From: Bacteroidaceae bacterium
GTDB lineage: Bacteria > Bacteroidota > Bacteroidia > Bacteroidales > Bacteroidaceae
Assembly: GCA_017552435.1 (NCBI GenBank)
Contig: JAFZPZ010000127.1
Span: forward strand, 62,001 to 126,000
Direction of reading: 5' to 3'
DNA: 64,000 nt
Positions within the stretch are counted from its first letter, which is position 1. Each line of letters starts with the position of its first letter. Position numbers and translations under genes: made by a program. Below the pieces are notes generated by a model. It saw nothing but the letters and a program-made list of their open reading frames with translations, was not told where the DNA came from and ran no database searches. Positions 51,028 through 59,287 of this stretch are shown here, piece by piece.

Positions 51028-51070
51028 CGACTTTTCCTGCTTTACGCAAATATTTTTTCACTTTTTGTTG

Positions 51071-51078
51071 TACCTTTG
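51071..51078 (+). promoter_or_regulatory. -7 element TACCTTTG for metK
   Basis: TACCTTTG lies about 150 bp before the metK ATG and just upstream of the riboswitch-like leader, so transcription would include that structure. Confidence 0.6.
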
Positions 51079-51094
51079 CACCCGAAAAAACAGA

Positions 51095-51150
51095 AATGTG
51101 GATAGATTTGGGCTGCTTGCAACCACAGTAAAAAATGCTAAAACGAGGAA
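51095..51150 (+). ncRNA. SAM-II-like riboswitch in the metK leader
   Basis: TGTGG (51097-51101) pairs with CCACA (51123-51127). The loop contains GATTT and CTTGCAA, and the segment after the stem runs GTAAAAAATGCTAAAACGAGG. This order (short P1, loop with GAUUU and UUGCA, then AAAUG-GCUAAA-GG to form the pseudoknot) agrees with the SAM-II class. A small hairpin GCATG-TTTCTT-CATGC (51153-51168) follows. SAM binding would limit metK expression by feedback. Class assignment is from memory of the consensus. Confidence 0.75.
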
Positions 51151-51224
51151 CCGCATGTTTCTTCATGCATTTGTGCCCGACTTCTTTCCCCATACATTAT
51201 TAATTAATAAGGATTAATTTTACT

Positions 51225-52481
51225 ATGGGTTATTTGTTTACCTCGGAGTCCGTCTCCGAAGGCCATCCCGACAAGGTGGCCGACCAAATCAGCGATGCTG
51301 TCTTGGACAAACTGCTTGCTTTTGATCCGGAATCAAAAGTGGCGTGCGAAACACTTGTAACTACTGGCCAGGTTGTTCTGGCAGGTGAAATCAAGACAAA
51401 GGCTTATGTCGATCTGCAGCGCATAGCGCGTGAAGTCATCAACCGCATTGGCTATACCAAGAGTGAGTATATGTTCGAAGGTAACAGTTGTGGTGTCCTC
51501 TCTGCTATTCACGAACAGAGTGCCGATATCAACAGAGGTGTAGATCGTTCTGATCGTGCTTTACAGGGTGCAGGCGACCAAGGAATGATGTTCGGCTATG
51601 CAACCAACGAGACCGACAACTATATGCCCCTGAGCCTTGACTTGGCTCATCGTCTCCTCCAGACCCTTGCCAATATCCGTCGCGAAGGAAAAGTGATGAC
51701 CTACCTCCGTCCCGATGCCAAGAGTCAGGTCACCATCGAATATAGTAATGAAGGCGTACCGCAGCGCATTGATACTATCGTGGTGAGCACTCAGCACGAC
51801 GAGTTTGACACAGATGAGGCTATGCAGCAACGCATAACAAAAGACGTCAAAGAGATTCTCGTGCCTCGTATGCTCGACGACATTCGTTCGGAACGCATTC
51901 GTAATCTCTTTGACAATAGTATCACCTACTATGTTAACCCAACAGGAAAGTTTGTCATCGGTGGACCTCATGGCGACACAGGTCTTACAGGCCGTAAGAT
52001 AATAGTTGATACCTATGGTGGCAAAGGTGCACACGGTGGCGGTGCTTTTAGCGGCAAAGATCCCTCGAAGGTCGATCGTTCGGCAGCCTATGCGGCTCGC
52101 CACATTGCCAAGAACATGGTGGCTGCCGGCGTTGCCGATGAGATGCTTGTACAGCTCAGCTATGCTATTGGCGTTGCAGAACCTGTCAGCATCTTCGTTG
52201 ATACCTACGGTAAGAGTCATGTAAATAAGACTGATGGTGAGATAGCCGAAAAGATAAAGGAAATTTTTACTCTCACGCCGTACGCCATCGAGCAGCGGCT
52301 CAAACTACGCAATCCCATTTACGAGGAAACTGCTGCCTACGGTCATATGGGGCGTGAGTCTCGTATTGTAACTAAGCGCTTCGAATCACTTTATCAGGAA
52401 ACGAAGGAAGTGACAGTCGAACTCTTCACTTGGGAGAAACTTGACTATGTCGATAAGGTGAAAAAAGCCTTCTCGCTTTAA
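51225..52481 (+). CDS. metK: S-adenosylmethionine synthetase
   Basis: This 418-aa enzyme makes S-adenosylmethionine from methionine and [23 protein letters not shown] at residue 5 (metal and ATP site), [15 protein letters not shown] near 111, and [20 protein letters not shown] (phosphate loop) near 265 are the three signature motifs. The leader carries a SAM-II-like riboswitch. It heads a dense plus-strand run (LOG, DUF4271, hemD, rnpA, yidD, tatD). A heptamer array separates it from the next gene. Confidence 0.97.
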   Translation: MGYLFTSESVSEGHPDKVADQISDAVLDKLLAFDPESKVACETLVTTGQVVLAGEIKTKAYVDLQRIAREVINRIGYTKSEYMFEGNSCGVLSAIHEQSADINRGVDRSDRALQGAGDQGMMFGYATNETDNYMPLSLDLAHRLLQTLANIRREGKVMTYLRPDAKSQVTIEYSNEGVPQRIDTIVVSTQHDEFDTDEAMQQRITKDVKEILVPRMLDDIRSERIRNLFDNSITYYVNPTGKFVIGGPHGDTGLTGRKIIVDTYGGKGAHGGGAFSGKDPSKVDRSAAYAARHIAKNMVAAGVADEMLVQLSYAIGVAEPVSIFVDTYGKSHVNKTDGEIAEKIKEIFTLTPYAIEQRLKLRNPIYEETAAYGHMGRESRIVTKRFESLYQETKEVTVELFTWEKLDYVDKVKKAFSL

Positions 52482-52514
52482 TTATGAATTGACAATTATG
52501 AATCATGAATTGAA
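52480..52514. repeat. Five tandem heptamers between metK and the LOG gene
   Basis: AATTATG, AATTGAC, AATTATG, AATCATG, AATTGAA. The array contains the metK stop and both possible ATG starts of the LOG-family gene. Confidence 0.75.
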
Positions 52515-53091
52515 CAAGCAGGTTGCTGTCTATTGTGCCAGCAGCACTCAGATAGATGACAGCTATTTTCGCGATGCTCGTCATTTAGGTCAACTGATGG
52601 CCGAGCAAAATGTGACGCTGATAAATGGTGCAGGCAATATGGGCCTTATGGCCGAGAGTGCTGATGGTTGTCTCCAGAAAGGAGGCAAAGCCATAGGTGT
52701 AATACCAACCTTTATGATTGAAGAAGGATGGTGTCACAATGGTATGAGTGAGATAATAGAAACTGCAGACATGCATGAGCGTCAGACCAAGATGGCAGAG
52801 ATGAGCAATGCGGGTATCTTCCTTCCAGGTGGCTGCGGCACTTTTGCCGAACTCATGGAACTCATTACATGGAAGCAGCTTGGACTCTATCTCAAACCGA
52901 TTATCATACTCAACACAAACGGATACTTTGATTCCCTGCTCAACACCTTGTACCAAGCAATCACACAGAACTTCATGCGTCCTGTTCATGCTGATATCTG
53001 GCGTGTTGCACCAACACCAGAAGAAGCACTGAAAATGGCTCTAGAAACCCCATTTTGGGATACGAGCATCCGTCGTTTTGCTAAAATATGA
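52498..53091 (+). CDS. LOG-family protein (Rossmann-fold, TIGR00730 type)
   Basis: This 197-aa protein has VAVYCASSTQIDDSYF near the N terminus, NGAGNMGLMAESADG and the family motif LPGGCGTFAELMELITWKQL near residue 113. LOG proteins hydrolyse nucleoside 5'-monophosphates to the base and ribose 5-phosphate; the PGGxGTxxE motif with the preceding Arg (HERQTKM) marks an active-type enzyme. The start may be 52489 or 52498, both inside the heptamer array. It overlaps the DUF4271 gene by ATGA. Confidence 0.88.
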   Translation: MNHELNKQVAVYCASSTQIDDSYFRDARHLGQLMAEQNVTLINGAGNMGLMAESADGCLQKGGKAIGVIPTFMIEEGWCHNGMSEIIETADMHERQTKMAEMSNAGIFLPGGCGTFAELMELITWKQLGLYLKPIIILNTNGYFDSLLNTLYQAITQNFMRPVHADIWRVAPTPEEALKMALETPFWDTSIRRFAKI

Positions 53092-53921
53092 TAATCTCTG
53101 ATACACTCTGTCTGCCAGAATCGTCAAGTCTCACTGCCAAGGATTTTGTTTCTTTCGATGATTGCAGTTTTTTTCAGGGCGATACGTTGTTGCATACCGA
53201 AGTGCCTTACCATCCTTTTGGTTTTGCTGTAACAGCTACTCCTTTCCGTTTGAGTTATGATGGGTGGAGTGGGTTGTTATTTCTTATATGTTTGTTGTTT
53301 GCAGTAAGTCTTGTGTTGCGTCTCAGGAAGAAATTTCACGAACTATTTCGGGGTGTCTTCTTTCCCACAAGTGGCAATACTAAAGTGACTGTTACTAGTG
53401 ACCCTCTCCGCTACTCAACACGCCTTTTGGCCATATGCCTCCTTTCGCTTACGGCTGCTATGGTCACCTTTGCCTATGTGTTACACGATATTGGTTATTA
53501 CCCATTTTCTAATCCCCCCTATATTCTTTTTGTTTTTTTCTTCTTCCTTTGGTTGGTGTATTTCGTATTGAAAAGATTGATGAGTGGTTTTGTCAACTGG
53601 ATCTTCTTTTGTAGAAAAAAAATCTTTACATGGCAGCGAGCAAATACGTTTCTTTTTGTTGCAGAAGCTATATTTTTCCTTGTTTTAGCTATAGCGGTCA
53701 TGTTTCTTCCAATACCTCCAAGTAATATGCTACTATTGGCACTTTTTTTTGTTGCTTTTGTCAAGATAGTACTTCTTTTTAGGACTTATCAGATATTTTT
53801 TCCAAAAATATATGGCATTTTGCATTTAATTGTGTACTTTTGCACTCTCGAATTGATGCCTCTATTTGTCCTACAGCAAATACTGAAGTATGACGCATGG
53901 CTTTCGATGGTAAAACTTTAG
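53088..53921 (+). CDS. DUF4271 membrane protein
   Basis: This 277-aa protein has about seven hydrophobic helices after a 60-residue soluble N-terminal part. It is rich in Phe and Leu, with YYPFSNPPYILFVFFFFLWL and FRTYQIFFPKIYGILHLIVY typical of DUF4271, a Bacteroidota-specific family of unknown function that is often placed just before uroporphyrinogen-III synthase, as here. It overlaps the LOG gene by four bases. Confidence 0.82.
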   Translation: MIISDTLCLPESSSLTAKDFVSFDDCSFFQGDTLLHTEVPYHPFGFAVTATPFRLSYDGWSGLLFLICLLFAVSLVLRLRKKFHELFRGVFFPTSGNTKVTVTSDPLRYSTRLLAICLLSLTAAMVTFAYVLHDIGYYPFSNPPYILFVFFFFLWLVYFVLKRLMSGFVNWIFFCRKKIFTWQRANTFLFVAEAIFFLVLAIAVMFLPIPPSNMLLLALFFVAFVKIVLLFRTYQIFFPKIYGILHLIVYFCTLELMPLFVLQQILKYDAWLSMVKL

Positions 53922-53941
53922 GAAAAAATTCCGACACAACG

Positions 53942-54685
53942 ATGATAAAGAAGATACTTATCTCCCAGCCCGAGCCAATCTCGGCAAACTCTCCCTACTA
54001 TGATATAGCAAAGCGTCATAATGTGGAGATTGTGTTCCGCCCCTTTATTAAGGTTGAGCCGCTCACGCCAAAAGAATTCCGAGCCCAGAAGATATCTATT
54101 TTGGAACATACGGCCATCGTCTTTACTTCGCGCCTTTCTATCGACAATTTTTTCTTGCTAGCGAAGGAGATGCGCATTCCCATTCCAGAGGATATGAAGT
54201 ATTTCTGCATCACCGAGACAGTGGCACAGTACATTCAAAAGTATGTTCAATATCGCAAACGTAAAGTATTCTTTGGTACAACGGGAAAGATAGATGACTT
54301 ACTGCCCACGATGATAAAGCACAAATCGGAACGCTACTTTATTCCCTTGAGTGACGTACACAATCCTGTTTTCAGCGATTTGCTTGATAGTAAGAATATC
54401 AATCATTCAGATGCTGTCATGTATCGTACAGTCAGTAACGACTTTACCGAGGGTGAACCTTTTGACTATGACATGCTTATCTTCTTCAGTCCCAGCGGTG
54501 TACAGTCGCTTAAGAAGAACTTTCCCAATTTCGAACAGGGTGAGATTGTTATTGGCACACTTGGTCCCGCTACAGCCAAAGCTGTTCGTGATGCTGGTCT
54601 GCGTCTTGACATAGAAGCCCCCTCTCCCCAATATCCCAGCATATCTTCTGCGATTGACGACCATCTGCGTAAGGCAAATGGATAA
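53942..54685 (+). CDS. hemD: Uroporphyrinogen-III synthase
   Basis: This 247-aa HemD-fold protein starts MIKKILISQPEPISANSPYY; an in-frame ATG at 53897 would overlap the DUF4271 gene. AIVFTSRLSIDNFFLLAKEM near residue 59 and LIFFSPSGVQSLKKNF near 178, followed by IGTLGPATAKAVRDAGL, match the two lobes of the family. It cyclises hydroxymethylbilane in haem and sirohaem synthesis. Sequence conservation in HemD is low, so the call rests on fold pattern and neighbours. Confidence 0.85.
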   Translation: MIKKILISQPEPISANSPYYDIAKRHNVEIVFRPFIKVEPLTPKEFRAQKISILEHTAIVFTSRLSIDNFFLLAKEMRIPIPEDMKYFCITETVAQYIQKYVQYRKRKVFFGTTGKIDDLLPTMIKHKSERYFIPLSDVHNPVFSDLLDSKNINHSDAVMYRTVSNDFTEGEPFDYDMLIFFSPSGVQSLKKNFPNFEQGEIVIGTLGPATAKAVRDAGLRLDIEAPSPQYPSISSAIDDHLRKANG

Positions 54686-55070
54686 CGTCCCCCACACTCT
54701 CAGTAAAGAGGAGCGCCTTTGCAGCCGCAAGGTGCTCAATGAGTTATTTTGTGGCGGACACCAGTCGGTGTATGCTTTCCCGATACGTGCTGTCTTTATG
54801 TCAAGTGATGAAAAAGAGGGGGTACGTATAATGGTTTCTGTTTCCAAGCGCTATTTCAAACGTGCCGTAAAACGCAACTATATCAAACGGCAACTTCGTG
54901 AGGCTTATCGCATACATAAAGAGCAGTTGCTGCCTTTGCCCGGAGGTCTTGATATCGCCTTTCTCTGGACTTCTGCCGAGATGCTACCTACCGACAAGGT
55001 TTTCCAAAAGATGCATAATATCCTGCAACGTATTCATGAAAGCATCGCTTCTGCTGCATCGGCTATCTAA
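54678..55070 (+). CDS. rnpA: Ribonuclease P protein component
   Basis: This 130-aa basic protein has [18 protein letters not shown] at the N terminus and [17 protein letters not shown] near residue 66, the RNxxKR helix that binds the RNase [18 protein letters not shown] is the following strand. It assists tRNA 5' maturation. The ATG at 54678 overlaps hemD by 8 bp; an earlier in-frame ATG at 54654 would overlap more. It is not linked to dnaA or rpmH here, but is followed by yidD as in most bacteria. Confidence 0.93.
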   Translation: MDNVPHTLSKEERLCSRKVLNELFCGGHQSVYAFPIRAVFMSSDEKEGVRIMVSVSKRYFKRAVKRNYIKRQLREAYRIHKEQLLPLPGGLDIAFLWTSAEMLPTDKVFQKMHNILQRIHESIASAASAI

Positions 55071-55284
55071 ATTGTTAGCGCAGTTACTTATTCTGCCTAT
55101 CCGTTTCTATCAACGGTGTATCTCTCCGCTGACACCTCCCTCATGCCGCTTTACGCCCACTTGTAGCCAATATGCTATTGAGGCGCTACGTAAGTATGGG
55201 CCATTCAAGGGCTTATGGCTTGCCTTGCGCCGCTTGCTTCGTTGTCATCCTTTGGGTGGTAGTGGTTATGACCCAGTTCCATGA
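55036..55284 (+). CDS. yidD: Membrane protein insertion efficiency factor YidD
   Basis: This 82-aa protein contains [39 protein letters not shown] and [13 protein letters not shown], the three diagnostic blocks with conserved cysteines. It is a small amphipathic inner-membrane-associated protein acting with YidC. The frame is open upstream to 54898, but the ATG at 55036 ([14 protein letters not shown]) gives a normal length. It overlaps rnpA by 35 bp and tatD by ATGA. Confidence 0.93.
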   Translation: MKASLLLHRLSKLLAQLLILPIRFYQRCISPLTPPSCRFTPTCSQYAIEALRKYGPFKGLWLALRRLLRCHPLGGSGYDPVP

Positions 55285-55874
55285 CCTACATAGATTTTCA
55301 TACTCATCATGCACCAACTACAGCAGATATCATTGCCGTAGTTGAGGGTCGTGATACTTGGGGAATTCACCCTTGGCAGGCAAACAGAGAGTTTGTTATT
55401 CCTGACCTTTCGAGTAAGATTGCTATCGGAGAATGCGGTTTGGATGCTTTGCGTGGACCATCTATGGAGATACAGCAACATGTGTTGCGCCACCAAATAG
55501 CATTGAGCGAAACACATTTTAAACCACTTGTAATTCATTGTGTTAAGGCATTTGATCTGCTGTTACATTTACACCTCGAACAACACCCCAAGATGCCTTG
55601 GATGTTTCACGCCTTTCGGGGCAAACCCCAACAACTTCAATCACTTCTTTCTGCGGGATTCTATGTCAGTTTTGGCTTCCGTTATAATAAAGAGAGCTTA
55701 ATTTCCTGTCCTTTGGAGCGTCTCATGCTTGAGACCGATGATAATGCAGAGCATTCTATTATTGAGTTATATAATAATGTAGCTGCGCAGCGAGGCATAG
55801 GTATGCCTTCTTTATGTGGTGCGATGGCCAAAAACTATCTTGCATTTTTCCAAAAGGAGCCTTTTCTGACATAA
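55281..55874 (+). CDS. TatD-family metal-dependent hydrolase, short
   Basis: This 197-aa protein begins [12 protein letters not shown] (the HxH metal motif) and has [17 protein letters not shown] (Glu) and [11 protein letters not shown] (His), with late [10 protein letters not shown] (Asp). These are the TatD DNase metal ligands in order. It is shorter than the usual about 260 aa, with some loops missing. TatD proteins are 3'-5' DNA/RNA exonucleases or deacylase-like hydrolases. It ends the metK run. Confidence 0.85.
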   Translation: MTYIDFHTHHAPTTADIIAVVEGRDTWGIHPWQANREFVIPDLSSKIAIGECGLDALRGPSMEIQQHVLRHQIALSETHFKPLVIHCVKAFDLLLHLHLEQHPKMPWMFHAFRGKPQQLQSLLSAGFYVSFGFRYNKESLISCPLERLMLETDDNAEHSIIELYNNVAAQRGIGMPSLCGAMAKNYLAFFQKEPFLT

Positions 55875-55933
55875 AACGTCGTCGATGTATGTTAAAAAAT
55901 AGCACAAAGAGGAATAATTTCCGTAATTTTTTG

Positions 55934-55941
55934 TATCTTTG
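55934..55941 (+). promoter_or_regulatory. -7 element TATCTTTG for the CoA-transferase gene
   Basis: TATCTTTG is a full consensus match, 28 bp before the ATG at 55969. It excludes the ATG at 55939, which falls inside the element. Confidence 0.6.
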
Positions 55942-55968
55942 TGCGCAAAAATCAAACAAAATACAATT

Positions 55969-57480
55969 ATGGACTTCAATAAACTTACTGCTGCAGAAGC
56001 AGCAGCACTTATCCAGAACGGACAAACTATAGGACTGAGTGGTTTTACACCAGCAGGTGTAGCCAAGTGTACACCTGCCGAGATTGCCAAGAAGGCAGAA
56101 GCTGAGCATGCAGCTGGGCGTCCCTTTAAAATTAGCATTTTTACCGGAGCCAGCACTGGTCAGAGTTGTGATGGTGATCTCTCCAATGCTCATGCCATTG
56201 ATTTTCGTGCCCCTTATACCACCAATCCTGATTTCCGAAAAAATGTCAACCAGAACACGGTCAATTATTCCGATCTGAACCTTTCTAATATGGCAACCCA
56301 GATTCGTCAAGGCTATCTTGGGCAGATCAATTGGGCCATTATTGAGGCTTGTGCCATTGAGAAGGTAGCAGGCAAGGCGCATATCTATCTGACGGCAGCA
56401 GGCGGTATCAGCCCTACTATTTGCCGTCTGGCCACAGAGGGTATTATTGTGGAACTCAATGCATTCCATAGTCCAAACAGCAAGGGTATTCATGATGTCT
56501 ATGAAATAGAGGACCATCCCTTCCGCAAGCCCATCATGATTACTAAGGCCAGTGATCGCATCGGAAAGCCATACATCGAAGTAGATGCAGACCGCATTGT
56601 GGGAGTTGTGGAGTGCAATGTGCCCGATGAAGCGCGTAGCTTTAAGGATGCCGACCCCATCACTACACAGATTGGTCAGAACGTAGCCGATTTTTTGCTC
56701 TTAAATTTGAAGCGAGGTCTTATTCCTAAAACATTCCTCAATCTACAGAGCGGTGTGGGAAGTGGTGCCAATGCCGTGCTCGGAGCCTTAGGCCAGTGCT
56801 CGGAGGTGCCCAATTTCAACATCTATACAGAGGTGTTGCAAGACGCACCCGTAGGTCTAATGAAGCAAGGCCGTGTTCTTTCTGCTTCGGCCTGCTCTCT
56901 GACCGTCACCAATGAGTGTTTGTTGGATATTTATGACAATATCGATTTCTTCAAGGATAAGCTTGTACTACGCCCTTCCGAGATAAGCAACTGCCCAGAA
57001 GTCATCGCCCGTATTGGTGTTTGTGCCCTTAATACGGCCATCGAATGTGATCTTTATGGCCACGTCAATAGTACCAAGATTTGTGGCACGAAGATGATGA
57101 ACGGCATCGGTGGTTCTGCTGATTTTGCTGCCAATTCCTACCTGACTATCTTCACTTGCGGTTCTACCACCAAAGGCGGAGCCATTTCCAGCATTGTCCC
57201 CTTCGCTAGCCATATTGACCACACTAACCATTATATCGATGCCGTCATCACTGAGTATGGCGTGGCTGACTTGCGTCACAAGAGTGATATGCAAAAGGCT
57301 CAGGAACTTATAAAAGTGGCTCATCCCGACTATCGCTCTATGTTGCAAGACTATCTTCGCTATGCTGAAAAGCGGGGTGGTCACACCCATCACGAACTAG
57401 CTGCAGCCTTTGCTATGCATGATACTTTCTTAAGGAAGGGTGACATGCGTATGACAGATCTGGCTGAGTACATCAAGTAA
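55969..57480 (+). CDS. Acetyl-CoA hydrolase/CoA-transferase (succinate or propionate type)
   Basis: This 503-aa enzyme starts MDFNKLTAAEAAALIQNGQT with GLSGFTPAGVAK, the CoA-binding loop. IFTGASTGQSCDGDLS near residue 50 and the late GIGGSADFAANS and ITEYGVADLRHKS blocks match the Ach1/Cat1 family. The catalytic Glu is probably in IYTEVLQD near 280. In Prevotella-like fermenters such enzymes move CoA between succinate, acetate and propionate; the exact substrate pair cannot be told from sequence. It is monocistronic by promoter and spacing. Confidence 0.9.
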   Translation: MDFNKLTAAEAAALIQNGQTIGLSGFTPAGVAKCTPAEIAKKAEAEHAAGRPFKISIFTGASTGQSCDGDLSNAHAIDFRAPYTTNPDFRKNVNQNTVNYSDLNLSNMATQIRQGYLGQINWAIIEACAIEKVAGKAHIYLTAAGGISPTICRLATEGIIVELNAFHSPNSKGIHDVYEIEDHPFRKPIMITKASDRIGKPYIEVDADRIVGVVECNVPDEARSFKDADPITTQIGQNVADFLLLNLKRGLIPKTFLNLQSGVGSGANAVLGALGQCSEVPNFNIYTEVLQDAPVGLMKQGRVLSASACSLTVTNECLLDIYDNIDFFKDKLVLRPSEISNCPEVIARIGVCALNTAIECDLYGHVNSTKICGTKMMNGIGGSADFAANSYLTIFTCGSTTKGGAISSIVPFASHIDHTNHYIDAVITEYGVADLRHKSDMQKAQELIKVAHPDYRSMLQDYLRYAEKRGGHTHHELAAAFAMHDTFLRKGDMRMTDLAEYIK

Positions 57481-57552
57481 AGCGAAGAGTTAAAAATTAA
57501 GAGCTAAGCAAAAAACGCAATCCCGATTTATTCCCTCTATGGGGGAGGGGGG
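57480..57552. repeat. Heptamers and REP-like palindrome between CoA-transferase gene and recJ
   Basis: AAGCGAA, GAGTTAA, AAATTAA and GAGCTAA (57480-57507) are 7-bp units starting at the stop codon. CCCTC-TATG-GGGGAGGGG at 57533-57552 belongs to the C/G-rich palindrome family and lies just before the recJ start. Confidence 0.6.
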
Positions 57553-57558
57553 TTTAGA

Positions 57559-59280
57559 ATGAACTATGAGTGGAGATATAATCCGCCTTCTGATGCTGAG
57601 CAGCAGCTCGCGGAGAAGATGGCAGAAGAGCTGAAAATCAGCCCTGTCTTGGCTCGCGTGTTGATAGGTCGAGGCATTGACAGCGTGCAAGAGGCACGTC
57701 ACTTCTTTCGTCCTCAACTCACCGAATTGCATGACCCCTTCCTCTTCAAGGACATGCAGAAAGCAGTGAATCGTCTCAACGAAGCCCTTGGGCATAAAGA
57801 GCGTATCCTCGTCTATGGTGACTATGATGTGGATGGCTGCACGGCTGTCGCTTTGGTATATCGTTTCTTACAGCAGTATTATAGTAACATCGATTATTAT
57901 ATTCCGGATCGTAATGAGGACGGTTATGGAGTTTCTCGCAAGGGAGTAGACTATGCTTGTGAGACAGGAGTGAGCCTTGTTATTGTGTTGGATTGCGGCA
58001 TAAAGGCTTCTGATGAGATAGCTTATGCTCGTCAGAAGGGCATTGATTTTATCATTTGCGACCATCATGTGCCCGATTCTGAACTGCCTTCTGCTGTGGC
58101 AGTTCTCAATGCAAAGCGCCAGGACAATACATATCCATACGAACACTTGTGCGGCTGCGGCGTCGGTTTCAAACTGATGCAGGCTTTCGCAATTAGCAAT
58201 GGTATTGAGTTCTCACAACTCATTCCTCTGCTTGATCTTTGTGCTATCAGTATCGCTGCGGACATCGTACCCATCATGGGCGAGAACCGTATCTTGGCCT
58301 ATCACGGTTTGCGCCAGTTAAATAGCGCTCCTAGTATTGGAGTAAAAGCTCTCATGGAGATTTGTGGTCTGCAGCATAAGGAGATATCTTTGGGTGATAT
58401 CATTTTCAAAATAGGTCCACGCATCAACGCTTCTGGCCGTATGCAAACTGGTAATGAGGCTGTGGCACTTCTTATCGAAAAAGACCCATCCCAGGCCAAA
58501 AAACTGGCCGAGCAAATTAACGAATATAATGAGCAGCGCAAGGACCTGGACAAGGCTATGACAGAAGAAGCTAACCGCATTGTCAAAACCTTAGAGCATC
58601 GTCATGAGCATAAATCCATTGTCCTTTTCAACGAAGAATGGCATCGCGGCATTATAGGTATCGTTGCATCGCGCCTCACAGAAGTTTTCTACAAGCCCAG
58701 CGTAGTACTTACCTGCAACGAAGATGGCATGGCAACCGGCTCTGCCCGTAGCGTACCTGGGTTCGATGTATATAAGGCCGTCGAGAGTTGTTCAGACTTG
58801 CTTCAGAACTTTGGAGGTCACACCTATGCTGCTGGTTTGAGTATGCAAGCCCAAAATATTCCGGCTTTTCGACATCGCTTTGAGCAATATGTCAAGGAAA
58901 ATATCCAGCCCGAACAGACCAATGCTATCCTGCGTATTGATGCCGTCATCGACTTCCGCGATATTAATCGCCGTATCGCAGCCGATTTGAAACGCTTTGC
59001 CCCCTACGGACCAGACAACCACAAACCTCTCTTTTGCACCCGTCAGGTTTATGATTATGGCACTAGCAAAGTTGTTGGGCGCGACCAAGAGCATATTAAG
59101 TTAGAACTGGTGGACAGTAAGAGTGGCAATGTCATGAACGGTATTGCCTTTGGTCAAAGTTCTCAAGCTCGCTATATCAAGACCAAGCGAGCCTTTGACA
59201 TTGTTTATTATATAGAAGAGAATAGCCACAAACGCGGTGAAGTGCAGTTGCAGATAGAAGACATCAAGCCAAGAGAGTGA
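57559..59280 (+). CDS. recJ: Single-stranded-DNA-specific exonuclease RecJ
   Basis: This 573-aa DHH-family 5'-3' exonuclease has the metal-binding block VYGDYDVDGCTAVALVYR near residue 82, VIVLDCGIKASDEI near 140, DHHVPD near 169 and the DHHA1 motif GGHTYAAGLSM near 420. KIGPRINASGRMQ lies near 290. It acts in recombination and mismatch repair, degrading 5' ends of ssDNA unwound by RecQ. recQ follows after 7 bp, so the two partners are in one operon. Confidence 0.95.
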   Translation: MNYEWRYNPPSDAEQQLAEKMAEELKISPVLARVLIGRGIDSVQEARHFFRPQLTELHDPFLFKDMQKAVNRLNEALGHKERILVYGDYDVDGCTAVALVYRFLQQYYSNIDYYIPDRNEDGYGVSRKGVDYACETGVSLVIVLDCGIKASDEIAYARQKGIDFIICDHHVPDSELPSAVAVLNAKRQDNTYPYEHLCGCGVGFKLMQAFAISNGIEFSQLIPLLDLCAISIAADIVPIMGENRILAYHGLRQLNSAPSIGVKALMEICGLQHKEISLGDIIFKIGPRINASGRMQTGNEAVALLIEKDPSQAKKLAEQINEYNEQRKDLDKAMTEEANRIVKTLEHRHEHKSIVLFNEEWHRGIIGIVASRLTEVFYKPSVVLTCNEDGMATGSARSVPGFDVYKAVESCSDLLQNFGGHTYAAGLSMQAQNIPAFRHRFEQYVKENIQPEQTNAILRIDAVIDFRDINRRIAADLKRFAPYGPDNHKPLFCTRQVYDYGTSKVVGRDQEHIKLELVDSKSGNVMNGIAFGQSSQARYIKTKRAFDIVYYIEENSHKRGEVQLQIEDIKPRE

Positions 59281-59287
59281 GGTAGAG

